Source: CAZVGZ01 sp964627605
Lineage (GTDB): Bacteria; Latescibacterota; MWCZ01; CAZVGZ01
Length of the DNA: 61,532 nucleotides
Assembly (NCBI GenBank): GCA_964627605.1
Contig: CAZVGZ010000020.1
Coordinates: 1-61,532 of the forward strand
Direction of reading: 5' to 3'
Shown: positions 1 to 8,245 of the stretch, in pieces
How positions within the stretch are numbered: position 1 is the stretch's first letter
Layout of the letters: every line of letters begins with the position of its first letter
Program-made: the position numbers and the translations under genes
Notes under the pieces: generated by a model
Told to the model about the DNA's origin: nothing
Databases searched by the model: none
Seen by the model: the letters and a program-made list of their open reading frames with translations, nothing else

Positions 1-125
1 GGTTCCTGGAGCCGATGGCGATCACGGTTATTGGCGGATTGCTGATCGGAACCGTTCTGACGTTGGTGTTGCTGCCAACTGTCTACCGCTTGGTGGAGGG
101 ACGCGGCGCGCAAAAGGAGAGTTAG
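1..125 (+). CDS. RND-family efflux transporter, C-terminal end (partial)
   Basis: Only the last 41 codons are in the window, read from base 3 to the TAG at 123-125. The peptide has the conserved end of AcrB/CusA-type RND pumps: a run resembling EPMAITVIGGLLIGTVLTL, followed by LLPTVYRLVEG and a short charged tail. In this family the segment is the last inner-membrane helix (TM12) of a proton-driven trimeric pump that works with a periplasmic adaptor and an outer-membrane channel. The substrate cannot be judged from this fragment. The gene starts upstream of the window. Confidence 0.8.
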   Translation, partial: FLEPMAITVIGGLLIGTVLTLVLLPTVYRLVEGRGAQKES

Positions 126-414
126 CCCGAACAGCAGGTTTGGCGACCTATGTGACCGCTCAGTGTAGAGAAGGGTGCTTACACGCTGGTTTGGCTATCA
201 ATATCTAGAAGGTAGGCGAAAGAGTCGCGGGTTGGAGAGCGGTGTTCTGCCAACTGCCGTCTCGATAGCCACCACCGTGCCACCGCACGATTCACGGTCA
301 TCTATTCTGGTCATCCTCAAACCACCCCTTCTTCTCTCCTTTCTGGGTCTATGGGTCTAAGAACTGTCTCGTCACCTTAAGTGTGATACCCGTCACGGAG
401 GATATACGGCAGGA
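126..414. other. Intergenic stretch between convergent genes
   Basis: About 290 bases separate the end of the RND gene from the end of the broken SGNH hydrolase gene on the other strand. I see no convincing coding signal, strong hairpin with a T-run, or RNA gene here. The short ORFs in this stretch have no recognisable content. Confidence 0.4.
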
Positions 415-1659
415 TCACTGCCGATATTGCGAGCAGAGGTCGGTATTCGCCTGTGTCGAGCTCGCCATACTTTTGACCGTCGCTGGACCTGTGAGCCCTT
501 CGCGTCGGAGATAGGCGAGCAGGTGGGCGGCGACGAAAGAGTTGATAAAAGGTGTGTAATGCCCCGATCGCGCCTCAATAAAGAGCTCTTCAACACTGGC
601 GTCTGGAGCCCTTTCAATAAATGCGTCCAGCACGTCAACGTACCGATAGCCCTTTTTTCTGAGGTGGTCCAAAAGGGAGCCGTAGACTGTTGGGCCGCCA
701 CTTTTGTGGCGGTGACAGGCTGTCCAATCGGGAAACACCACAAAGATGGGTATTGAACCGTTGCCTTTGGCGGTTTTCCAAAACAGGTCGCACAGACGCG
801 TAGTGACTTTGAAAGCCTCAAAGCGTTGGTTGTAGCTTTCGTCAGAGTACACGGCTGGCCTTCCCACTAATGCCCCGATTGCGAATTTGAGCAACTGGAC
901 CGACGGAAGCCAATCCACCACTCCCCAATCACGATGTTTCGGCGAGAATGCATCATTGTCGCTCAACCCATGTGGAATGGTGCCCTGCTGTCCAAGTAGG
1001 TCTCGATAGTCTGATAATGTTTGGAACGAGTTTCTGACTAGACGCAGGCTGTCGCCTGACAAAACGAACCGGGGTTTGGTGAATGGCAACATCGTCACGG
1101 GGCTATAGAAAAATCGGAATACGTTGACGTTGCGGTTGATGTTTTCTCGCACGAAGCCGATCATTACTATGTTGGGCAGGAATTTTGCTCCGTCACAGCA
1201 GTAGCGAAGTAGCGCTTGGTTGAGACCGTAGGCACCGACACCGAAATTCAGGACTTCAATATTATCTTCGGAACGGTCGAGAACTGCGGTCCATGCGGCG
1301 CTGTCTGAGACGTCGTCGCCGTGGGTAAACGAATCACCAAGACTCGCAATTCGGATTCTGTCGGGAGATAGTCGCAGCGCATACTCTTTCTGCGCGCGGA
1401 ACCCTTGTTCGTTGGCTGAGTACAACGGAGGCCGTCTAGCACCGCGTCTGATAGTTCAGCCTAAACACGAACTGTAGGTAATATAACCTGTGGTATCAGA
1501 TACGAAACTTCGTACTATGCTACGATGCCTCTGGGAGAGACTAGGCCGCACGAACAGAGCGTTGAAATCCCTGAGTAGATACAAGCCATATGAAAAAACC
1601 CCTTCAAGGGAGATGTAGACCACGAAAATGTACAAAACCCATCCGGCTGTCTTTCTCAT
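415..1659 (-). pseudogene. SGNH/GDSL-type hydrolase, interrupted by an in-frame TGA
   Basis: Two ORFs lie in the same frame, separated by one TGA at 1456-1458. The upstream part starts with ATG and a hydrophobic anchor (MRKTAGWVLYIFVVYISLE). The downstream part has the SGNH block I motif ASLGDSFTHGDD, a FGVGAYGLNQ block and a C-terminal SGHYTPFINSFVAAHL. Read through, the join is CLG-stop-TIRRGARRPPLYSANEQGFRA. Related hydrolases usually have LGW followed by an Arg/Pro-rich turn and NSQGFR, so the stop most simply replaces a TGG tryptophan codon (G to A). The usual Asp before the catalytic His (DGHYSP) reads SGHYTP, so the fold may be catalytically weak as well. Full length would be about 414 residues. 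The 336-residue downstream ORF begins only at a TTG inside the domain and lacks the anchor. Readthrough or a sequencing error are alternatives to decay. Confidence 0.7.
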
Positions 1660-1906
1660 TGATGCTTCTCCATGCCTGTGGAACAGGAGGTTATGACGTT
1701 GCGTTGTAGACTGATATTGCCGCTGCGGTTCGGTCGGTAGACGCGTGTGATAGCAAAATCCTTCGGGTTAGCTACCACATTGTCTTGTGCCAACACTATT
1801 CTATGACGATGATTCTCAACGGGAAGCAGTTAAGCAATAAATATGTCATATACCCAACATATACCTAAATGACCAATAGCATCCTGAGTCAAAATTGGGG
1901 GTACCG

Positions 1907-2956
1907 ATGTCACGCAATTTCTCGCTGATCGACTACTGGGCACGTCGCTACGCAGACAGGCCGCGCAACCTGACATTCTGCGCCAATGACAAGGCCGCAG
2001 CCTCAAGCTGGCAGGCCGAGTTCAAACCAAAACTTGTTGACATGTTAGGCGGCTGGATCGAGCAGGTGCCGCTCAATCCTGAAATCACGGACAAATCACA
2101 GGAGGACGGCTATGTTCGCTATCGGCTGGTATACGACAGCGAACCTGATATGTCGGTGCCTTGCTGGTTGCTGGTGCCTGATGGGATCGCGCCAGGTGAA
2201 AAACGGCCAGCGGTGATGGCGCTCCATGGCCACGGACGGGGTCGTGACGACGTCGCGGGAGTTGATGGAGGGGATCCTGAACGCCGTAAGGAGATTGATG
2301 ACTTCAACTACGATTACGCTCGGCAGTTTGCGTTGAGGGGCTATGTCGTCTTGGCGCAGGACCACAGAGTATTTGGCGAGCGGGTTGCCGGTCTCGATCG
2401 ACACATTCCCAGGGACCCATGTAATTTCGCCTATATCGAATCGATGCTCTGGGGGTTGAATCCGCTGACCATGAACGTGTGGGATGCGATGAAAGGCATC
2501 GACTACCTGGAAACAAGGGACGATGTGGACATCACCAATATCGGGGCCTGTGGACTCTCATACGGCGGAACGATAACTCTGTTTCTGTCGGCGCTAGATG
2601 AGAGGATTAAAGCCGCTGTGATTTCTGGCTACCTGTCGCCCTACCGGACGTTCTGTCTGGAGGAAGGGCACATCTGCGGAAATCAGATTGTCACAGGACT
2701 TTTGGAGCACGCCGATCTGCCCGACGTGGCCTGCCTGATTGCGCCAAGGCCGTTGTTGGTGGAGATGGGGACGCTCGATACGACGTTTCCGATTGATGGA
2801 GCGCGGGAAGCCTATGGGCATGTGTGTAAAGCATATGGTGCGTTTGGCGCTGATGGTCGTATTGAGTTGGACGAGTTCGAGGGTGGGCACCGATGGTCGG
2901 GGGAAAAGGCGTATCCCTGCTTTGCACAGTGGCTCGGTGGGCGGTCGGATGTGTAG
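1907..2956 (+). CDS. Alpha/beta hydrolase (acetyl-xylan-esterase/dienelactone-hydrolase-like)
   Basis: This is a 349-residue soluble alpha/beta hydrolase without a signal peptide. The nucleophile elbow is GLSYGG with Ser218. The likely acid is Asp291 (MGTLDTTFP) and the likely base His328 (EGGHRWSG), giving a complete triad in the right order. An N-terminal domain precedes the core, which begins at RPAVMALHGHGRGRDD, with its HGHG oxyanion region. This arrangement is typical of esterases annotated as acetyl xylan esterase or Abhydrolase_7 that deacylate sugars, but the substrate is not deducible. The ATG at 1907 is preferred over an in-frame TTG at 1895 because a GGGGG ribosome-binding site (1897-1901) lies just upstream of it. 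The neighbouring oligogalacturonate-lyase-like genes fit a carbohydrate-degradation context, though they are on the other strand. Confidence 0.85.
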   Translation: MSRNFSLIDYWARRYADRPRNLTFCANDKAAASSWQAEFKPKLVDMLGGWIEQVPLNPEITDKSQEDGYVRYRLVYDSEPDMSVPCWLLVPDGIAPGEKRPAVMALHGHGRGRDDVAGVDGGDPERRKEIDDFNYDYARQFALRGYVVLAQDHRVFGERVAGLDRHIPRDPCNFAYIESMLWGLNPLTMNVWDAMKGIDYLETRDDVDITNIGACGLSYGGTITLFLSALDERIKAAVISGYLSPYRTFCLEEGHICGNQIVTGLLEHADLPDVACLIAPRPLLVEMGTLDTTFPIDGAREAYGHVCKAYGAFGADGRIELDEFEGGHRWSGEKAYPCFAQWLGGRSDV

Positions 2957-3026
2957 TAGAGCGCTGCCGTGCGGTCCATGTGATGTCGTCGATCTGATGG
3001 TCGTTTGACACTATGAGGCGGCAAAT

Positions 3027-3344
3027 GTGGCTACGCTTGATTCGTTTTCCCTACTGCGCATCTGTGCTGATGGACGATGGTCGCACACTCCTGGCGGCGC
3101 GCCGCTGACACCTGCGATTGTACTCAGCGACGGAACCGACATCACACAAACCTGGGAGATTGTACCGATAATGCCCGTTGGGTCTCGGCTCAACGACAAG
3201 CCACTGCCATACCCTGAGTCGACTGTGATTGTTGACGCCACCCGTCTGACCGCATTTGTGCGAAACAATCCCGGTTTCGTCGTTGACAACTGGCAGATAA
3301 AAAAGGCGTCTGGCTTCCGCTTCTTGCCATCTCCAAGAGAATGA
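3027..3344 (+). CDS. Hypothetical protein, about 105 residues
   Basis: An open frame starting at GTG follows the esterase gene by 70 bases on the same strand. Its codon use looks like that of neighbouring genes. The product is soluble, with no membrane segment or known motif; recognisable features are only a hydrophobic core (TPAIVLSDG, STVIVDATRLTAF) and a basic C-terminus. I do not recognise a family. It could be a real small protein or a remnant of a larger one. There is no strong ribosome-binding site. Confidence 0.35.
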   Translation: MATLDSFSLLRICADGRWSHTPGGAPLTPAIVLSDGTDITQTWEIVPIMPVGSRLNDKPLPYPESTVIVDATRLTAFVRNNPGFVVDNWQIKKASGFRFLPSPRE

Positions 3345-3353
3345 GTGCCCCTA

Positions 3354-4415
3354 CTATCCCTCTTTGAGCGTCTCCTTCATCTCTTCAGGGATGTGCGCGA
3401 GGTACACCTGGCAGATGCCGGTCCGATCGCTGTCAAAGAGCACCCACGAGGCGTCGTGGTTAAGCCGCGGATGGGCGTGCGTCCACTGCGGATGACCGCA
3501 GGATGCGCCGGTGTTGCAGATTTTGGCCATCCGTCCGCTAGGGGCGTGAATCAGAAAAAGACCTTCGGCAGGCCAATTGGTGTCAGCGACGATCCACAGC
3601 CCGCTATCGTCGGAAGTCGGGTGCCACACGCTGTGGGGAAGCCGCATTCTTTTGGGCTCTTCCCCAGGGTGCGCGAACTCCAGCGCCGGGTCAGACGGCT
3701 GACCTGTCGTCACCACCGTGCCTGTGCAACCCAACCACACATAGTGGTTCGTGCTGTCGGTGAAGTTGAGACCCTTTAGAGGTTTGCCGTCAAATGAAAC
3801 CGTCCATATGCCATGTTGGCCTTGGGCCATACCTGAGAAGAGTAGTCGAGGTTGGCCAGACGGGTCGGCCTGAAGATGCATGATACCTTGTCTGGCACAG
3901 ACGATTTTGGGATCGGAACCGTCTGTGCCAACGCTGACGATCACGTCATCGCCAGCGCTGCCAGTGCCAAACAGCAGAGAGTCGTCAATGCTGATGACGT
4001 TGACGGTGATCTCTGAAACTCCTGGTATCTCAGCCAAAACCTCCTCCGCACCACCATCGGTGGAGACTCTCCGCACCTGCGAGCCACGTCCTAGGTAGAC
4101 CCACTTCCCATCATGGGACAGGACCGACCAACCGGCGTCGGAGACCAGTCGGATTATGTTTGTACCGTCTGACTCCACTCGGTAGATGTCCGATGGCGCG
4201 TCGTAGGCGGCGGCCCGCTGACCCATCAGGGTGAGCATCTTGTTGTCGTCACGGATGCACTGTCCGTAGATGTACTGGTGCATATGTGGCGTCGGAAAGC
4301 TAGTAAGCTGAGTGATCGGGTTGTCGGTCTCTTCGTCGTAGTGGAAGATCCGTTCATTGCCCACGGGTGGAGCGGAGAGGTGGTCATACCGGTTCGCGGC
4401 TGGTTCAGGGCTCAT
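3354..4415 (-). CDS. Oligogalacturonate-lyase-like beta-propeller protein
   Basis: This 353-residue protein has no signal peptide and resembles the oligogalacturonide lyase (Ogl, PL22) family, a beta-propeller that splits short pectin fragments in the cytoplasm. Visible marks are the N-terminal FHYDEETDNPITQLTSFP, repeated propeller strands (GTNIIRLVSD, GKWVYLGRG, VRRVSTDGG, LQADPSGQPRLLF) and the strongly conserved C-terminal GHPQWTHAHPRLNHDASWV followed by LFDSDRTGICQVY, which supplies the family's histidines. Relatives are often called TolB-like or DPP4-N-like, so an exact pectin substrate is an inference. A broken paralogue lies just upstream in the same direction, 66 bases away, indicating an old tandem duplication. 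Confidence 0.8.
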   Translation of the reverse strand: MSPEPAANRYDHLSAPPVGNERIFHYDEETDNPITQLTSFPTPHMHQYIYGQCIRDDNKMLTLMGQRAAAYDAPSDIYRVESDGTNIIRLVSDAGWSVLSHDGKWVYLGRGSQVRRVSTDGGAEEVLAEIPGVSEITVNVISIDDSLLFGTGSAGDDVIVSVGTDGSDPKIVCARQGIMHLQADPSGQPRLLFSGMAQGQHGIWTVSFDGKPLKGLNFTDSTNHYVWLGCTGTVVTTGQPSDPALEFAHPGEEPKRMRLPHSVWHPTSDDSGLWIVADTNWPAEGLFLIHAPSGRMAKICNTGASCGHPQWTHAHPRLNHDASWVLFDSDRTGICQVYLAHIPEEMKETLKEG

Positions 4416-4481
4416 TGGGATACTCCTTTGGTATATCGGACGGGTTTGAGTTCGGTGGTGAGTGGTAAAGATAACTATGAA

Positions 4482-5522
4482 TTAGCCGCTGCGCAGATTG
4501 TCGCGCAACTGCTGGGGGATTTTGGCGGCGTAGGCTTGACAGATGCCGGTGCGGTCGCTGTCGAACACCGCCAGGGTGCCGTCATGGTTCAGTCTTGGAT
4601 GCGCATGGGTTCACTGCGGGTGCCCGCCGCTTGCGCCGGTGGAGCAGAGCTTTGCGTTTCTTCCGCTGGGGACGTGGAAAAGAAAAAGTCCCTCTGATGG
4701 CCAGTTGGTATCGGCGACAATCCACTCACCGTCGAGGCTTGCTCCTAAATGCCAGCACCCGATGTCTTCACTTAGGACGGTGGGCTCTATATCAGCAGGC
4801 CCAGCGACCTCAATTCGGCGGTTGAGGTGAGGAGTCGCAGTGGCGACGACTCCTGCGCGCCCTAGCCATGTGTAGTGGTTGTTCGTGCAAGGAAGTCGAA
4901 GCGGTTTGCGAGTGCGACCATCGTACGAGAAAACCCATATCGGGCAACCGTCTTTCGGTGCCAGTGTCATCACCAACCACGGCGCGCCTGATGGGTCGGT
5001 TTTTGCGTATACAACTCCCAGATTGTTGGCTATTGTGTTTAATCCAGCAGCCGTCTGCCTTCACGCTAAAAAAATCGCTGAGCCTTTTTCCATGGCGGCC
5101 CAACCAAACCAGTAATCGCCGTCGGGGCTTCGGTCGATTATGAATACACCTGTGGCACCGGGAATCTCCGCTACAGTTTCCTCTTCGCACCCTCCGTCTA
5201 CAGACGCGCGGCAGATGACAGCACCGCGGCCAAAATGGACCCAACGCTCGTCGCCAGACATTATTACAGCTGTGTCCAGATCACGGACTATGATGCGTGG
5301 ATGGGTGCCGTCCGTTCCCATCGCCTGAATGTCGCACATCGAACCGTAGCCCGCCATACGTTGAGCGCGAATAAGTATCGTGTCGCTTCTGTCATCGAAT
5401 AGCTGGTCGGTGTAGAACCGGTGCTGATGAATAGACGGGAACGACGTTAGCTGGACAATCGGAATTCCGGTGTCGTCGTCGGTATGGAAAACGCGTTCGT
5501 GCTCGATGGATGTGCTGCTCAT
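4482..5522 (-). pseudogene. Degenerate paralogue of the oligogalacturonate-lyase-like gene
   Basis: A single frame of 347 codons runs from ATG at 5522 to TAA at 4482 and aligns along its whole length with the intact neighbour (353 residues), but contains two in-frame TGA codons. The one at 4611-4613 falls in GGHPQ-stop-THAHPRLNHD, where the intact paralogue has TGG: an exact Trp-to-stop G-to-A change. The other, at 5061-5063, lies just after a T7 run on the coding strand. Around it the +1 frame gives FFSVKADG, which matches SVGTDG of the paralogue better than the zero frame, while the zero frame resumes with a good match (VVYAKTDPSG). A pair of compensating indels is therefore likely there. 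The C-terminus (FDSDRTGICQAY) is still well conserved, so inactivation looks recent, or the sequence contains errors. Confidence 0.8.
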
Positions 5523-5600
5523 GGGAAGGGGCCTGACACGAGAATAGATTGGGGGTCCAATATTTCAGATGGTGCTTCAGGCAACGTCTCTTCGGTAGCT

Positions 5601-6275
5601 CTATTCACCAGGCCCTAGGGGCTGCGTGACTGAGAGCGGTTCTTCTTCCTCAGCTACTGCGAACCGGCAGTAGGACTCGCCATCGGTCATCAGATGGGTA
5701 AGTTTGAGCTTGGTGTTGAGGACCCGCTCCAGCAGACTGTGTTCTGCGGCGCATAGTCCGGGAAAGGCTTTGGCGACCGCGTAGATTGGGCAGTGTCTTT
5801 CGACTATCGCCTGCCCGTCTCCTTCATCGACCCCCTCCTCCAGTTCAACCATGAAACCTTCGTCTGATCTAAGACGGTCGATAGCAGCGAGTCTTTCGTC
5901 AAGAGACAGCCCTTCAAGCCGCTCGCGGTATTTCTGCTCCAATCCCTCCAACTGCCGATCAAGCACATCACGTACCATCGCTTCGCCGCCGATTTCCCGT
6001 ACAGCTTCGAGCATCTGCACTGCAGTCTGGCGATAGCTGTCTGGGAACAGGTCATGCCCAGGCGATGTGAGGTTGTAGACGTGTGTGGGGCGGCCTTGGG
6101 CCTGTTTGACAGAGGAGGACTCCACCAAACCATCGCCTGAGAGTGTGGTTAGAAGCTGGCGGATGGCGGTGGCACTGACGCCGATCCGTTCGGCTAAGTC
6201 TTTGGCTGTGGACCCGTCTCTGGTCTTGAGGAGGTAGAGGATCGCCTCACGGGTGTTTTCTGGTAGTTCAGCCAT
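5601..6275 (-). CDS. sufR: SufR-like Fe-S-responsive transcriptional regulator
   Basis: This 224-residue DNA-binding protein has an N-terminal winged helix (PENTREAILYLLKTRDGSTA, then GVSATAIRQLLTTLSGDGLV, residues about 4-65) and a C-terminal cysteine region: RHCPIYAVAKAFPGLCAAE, then ESYCRF. The order Cys-Pro-Ile, Cys-Ala, Cys matches SufR, whose three cysteines bind a [4Fe-4S] cluster and which represses suf cluster-assembly genes in cyanobacteria and actinobacteria. The ATG at 6275 is chosen over an upstream in-frame TTG at 6362 because family members begin close to this point. The adjacent upstream DNA holds only a scrap of a cysteine desulfurase, so the regulator seems to have lost its local target. 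Function as a redox or iron sensor is inferred. Confidence 0.8.
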   Translation of the reverse strand: MAELPENTREAILYLLKTRDGSTAKDLAERIGVSATAIRQLLTTLSGDGLVESSSVKQAQGRPTHVYNLTSPGHDLFPDSYRQTAVQMLEAVREIGGEAMVRDVLDRQLEGLEQKYRERLEGLSLDERLAAIDRLRSDEGFMVELEEGVDEGDGQAIVERHCPIYAVAKAFPGLCAAEHSLLERVLNTKLKLTHLMTDGESYCRFAVAEEEEPLSVTQPLGPGE

Positions 6276-6492
6276 ATCAATCGAGGGTGCCCAAAGGAGT
6301 CTGCGATCTACTGGCGTAGTACTTAATCTAAGTCCACGAGGTTGGTAAAGCAAGTTTAGCAAGCTTTTCCTTCTTAAAGTAGCATTTGTGGCGACTGTTC
6401 TTCTTCTACCCGGTCTTGACGCAGTGGATGCGCTTTGGTTTCATACTCGGCGCGATCTGCTTGGTAGACGGTGAGCGGAGCACCGAAACTAT

Positions 6493-6702
6493 CTATCTGC
6501 ACGCTACGAATCTGATTGTGCTCCTGGTCTCTTCCAGTGCTTGGGACAGATACTTAAGGACGTAGTCGATGTCGTCTTGGGTGTTTGCGTGGCCTAATGA
6601 GAAACGGACCGAACAGTGAGCCTCCTCCTCAGAAAGTCCCATAGCAAGAAGAGCGTGGGAAGGTGCGGGATCGCCGGATTTACACGCTGAGCCATATCTC
6701 TA
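6493..6702 (-). pseudogene. Cysteine desulfurase (NifS/IscS-type), C-terminal remnant
   Basis: Reading the minus strand from 6693 gives GSACKSGDPAPSHALLAMG, then LSEEEAHCSVRFSLG and DDIDYVLKYL, ending at TAG 6493-6495. This is the end of a NifS/IscS cysteine desulfurase, including the persulfide-forming Cys (GSACKSG). A TAG (6700-6702) lies three codons before the match and no start or PLP-binding N-terminal part is present. The next 200 bases upstream hold nothing recognisable, so roughly the first 300 codons were deleted or replaced. It abuts sufR in the same orientation, so an original regulator-desulfurase Fe-S locus is likely. This match is not contained in any complete ORF. Confidence 0.75.
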
Positions 6703-6932
6703 CCTTTCGCCATGGCCCTATCCGTCAAACCCCGATCTATCGGAGCTGGGCGGCGGAAGGAAGTGGCATACCGAGGGATGGTTCGGCGCGGTGCTCACAG
6801 GCTCCGATCTCGTGGCAGTCGGCAATGCTAGCTAAGCAGGAAAAGACAGTCAGAGAGTTTTTTGATTCAGCGATAGCTGCCTCTGAGGTTTTCTTGAATG
6901 CATAACGCGATGTTGCCTGAGAGGAGCGGAAG

Positions 6933-7814
6933 ATGACCGACGACTAGGCCGCTAAACAGGTTGTGTGGGTGAAGGTACTGGAAAAAGACGAACTGCCTGA
7001 GGGTCACGTTGTGCCAGCTACTATGGGCCGTGAGACGGTCTGTATGTGCCATTTTGAGGGAAAACACTCAGCGCTCGACAACAGATGTCCTCACCAGGGC
7101 GGGCCGCTCGGTGAAAGGTCGATTGAGGACGGGATGCTTCGCTGCCCTTGGCATGGCTGGGACTTTCACCCGTTGACTGGCAAAGCTCCAGGTAGGTTCG
7201 ATGATGGTGTCGATACGTATCCCACCGAGGTAAGAGATGACGGTGTCTATGTCGCGGTGCCCAAAGAGTCGATGCACGTCCGCACGGTCTCGGATGTGAT
7301 GGCAGAGACGATGGTCAATTGGGGAGTCAAGTGGGTACTCGGTATGGTCGGTCACTCCAATCTTGGTTTGGCAGACTCTCTCAGGCGGCAGGAAGAGCTT
7401 GAAAAACTGGTCTACATCGGCGTCAGGCATGAAGGCTCGGCTTACGGTAAGCTAACCGGTCGTCCTACGGCATGTCTCTCCATCGCTGGGCCTGGAGCGA
7501 CCAACCTGCTGACAGGTCTGTGGGACGTCAATGTGGACAGTAGTCCGGTAATGGCGCTCACCGGGCAGGTCAACTCTCAGGTATTGGGGCCTGGAGCGTT
7601 TCAGGAGGTCGATCTATCGGCCGCATACGGTGAGGAAGCGTCAGTGGAGTCAAACGGTGCTTTCCACGAGCAGACCCTCCGAACTAATGAACCTGGCCTG
7701 CAAAAATCGGGGCGGTCGGATTCGAACCGACGACATCCTGCTCCCAAAGCAGGTGCGCTGGCCGGGCTGCGCTACGCCCCGAGATATGTGATTAGATTAA
7801 GAGAATACCCATAA
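6933..7814 (+). pseudogene. Rieske [2Fe-2S] / TPP-enzyme fusion gene, broken
   Basis: An ATG at 6933 with a good ribosome-binding site (GAGGAGCGGAAG) is followed by ACC GAC GAC and then TAG; the frame then stays open to 7814. The encoded fusion has an N-terminal Rieske domain with both ligand pairs (CPHQGGPLGE, CPWHGWDF). The TPP-enzyme N-terminal domain follows (TVSDVMAETMVNWGVKWVLG, VRHEG with the cofactor-activating Glu, LTGRPTACLSIAGPGATNLL, VLGPGAFQEVDLSAAYG). About six residues usually found between RHEG and SAYGKLTG are missing. Similarity stops near base 7640, and the remaining frame reads through the reverse complement of tRNA-Pro. The central and C-terminal TPP domains are absent. 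The early TAG is explained by one C-to-T change in CAG. The ORF from GTG 6963 could at most yield a Rieske protein with a useless tail. Confidence 0.75.
7707..7781 (-). tRNA. tRNA-Pro (anticodon TGG)
   Basis: The minus strand folds as a complete 75-nt cloverleaf. The acceptor stem is CGGGGCG paired with CGCCCCG, with discriminator A. The D arm is GCGC...GCGC, the anticodon arm CCTGC-TTTGGGA-GCAGG with anticodon TGG, and the T arm GTCGG-TTCGAAT-CCGAC. CCA is not encoded. It decodes CCN proline codons. It lies antisense inside the tail of the broken Rieske-TPP ORF, which suggests a deletion joined that gene to the tRNA's 3' side. Confidence 0.95.
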
Positions 7815-7843
7815 GTCGCTATAAAGGACAATGTTCAGCATGA

Positions 7844-8113
7844 CTACTCTGGAGGTTGTACAATCTGTACGCGGCCCGCTTCAGCTTTTATGCGGTCAAT
7901 CTCTTCGCGGGTGAAAAGCCGCCACTGAGCGCGATCGCGCAGCGCCACATCGTCAATCTGCTTGGATTTGACCCAACGGTAGTAGGTAGGCGCGGTGATG
8001 CCGATCTCCGCCAACGCCTCTTTCATGCGGTATACGCGCTCAGTCCTGACGCCGTTGCGCATCAAGTGAAGCGTGCCGTCCGGGTCTTTGCCCACTGTGA
8101 GTTCATCGGCCAT
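7844..8113 (-). CDS. Small MerR-like helix-turn-helix protein
   Basis: This 89-residue protein is mostly one DNA-binding domain. MKEALAEIGITAPTYYRWVK forms a helix-turn-helix, followed by the wing and RLFTREEIDRIKAEAG, the pattern of MerR/HTH_17 domains without an effector domain. The first 30 residues (GKDPDGTLHLMRNG) form a short beta segment. ATG at 8113 is chosen; an in-frame GTG lies three codons upstream and a GGGGTGGG purine stretch could serve either. Promoter targets are unknown. It lies 60 bases from the tRNA gene, on the same strand and transcribed after the ABC exporter gene. Confidence 0.65.
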   Translation of the reverse strand: MADELTVGKDPDGTLHLMRNGVRTERVYRMKEALAEIGITAPTYYRWVKSKQIDDVALRDRAQWRLFTREEIDRIKAEAGRVQIVQPPE

Positions 8114-8245
8114 CAGGCCCACCCCTATCTACCAAGCGAGCTTACGCGTGCCAGGTCCAACTTCGACCGTATTCTACCAGCAATAAAGACCCCTGTCAAT
8201 GGGTGCCACAAGTCTACTTATCGAACCCCACTTGAGGTTGAGTGT

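Noticed and set aside
6663..6905. 80-codon ORF on the plus strand
   Set aside because: It overlaps the desulfurase remnant antisense and has no recognisable content or ribosome-binding site.
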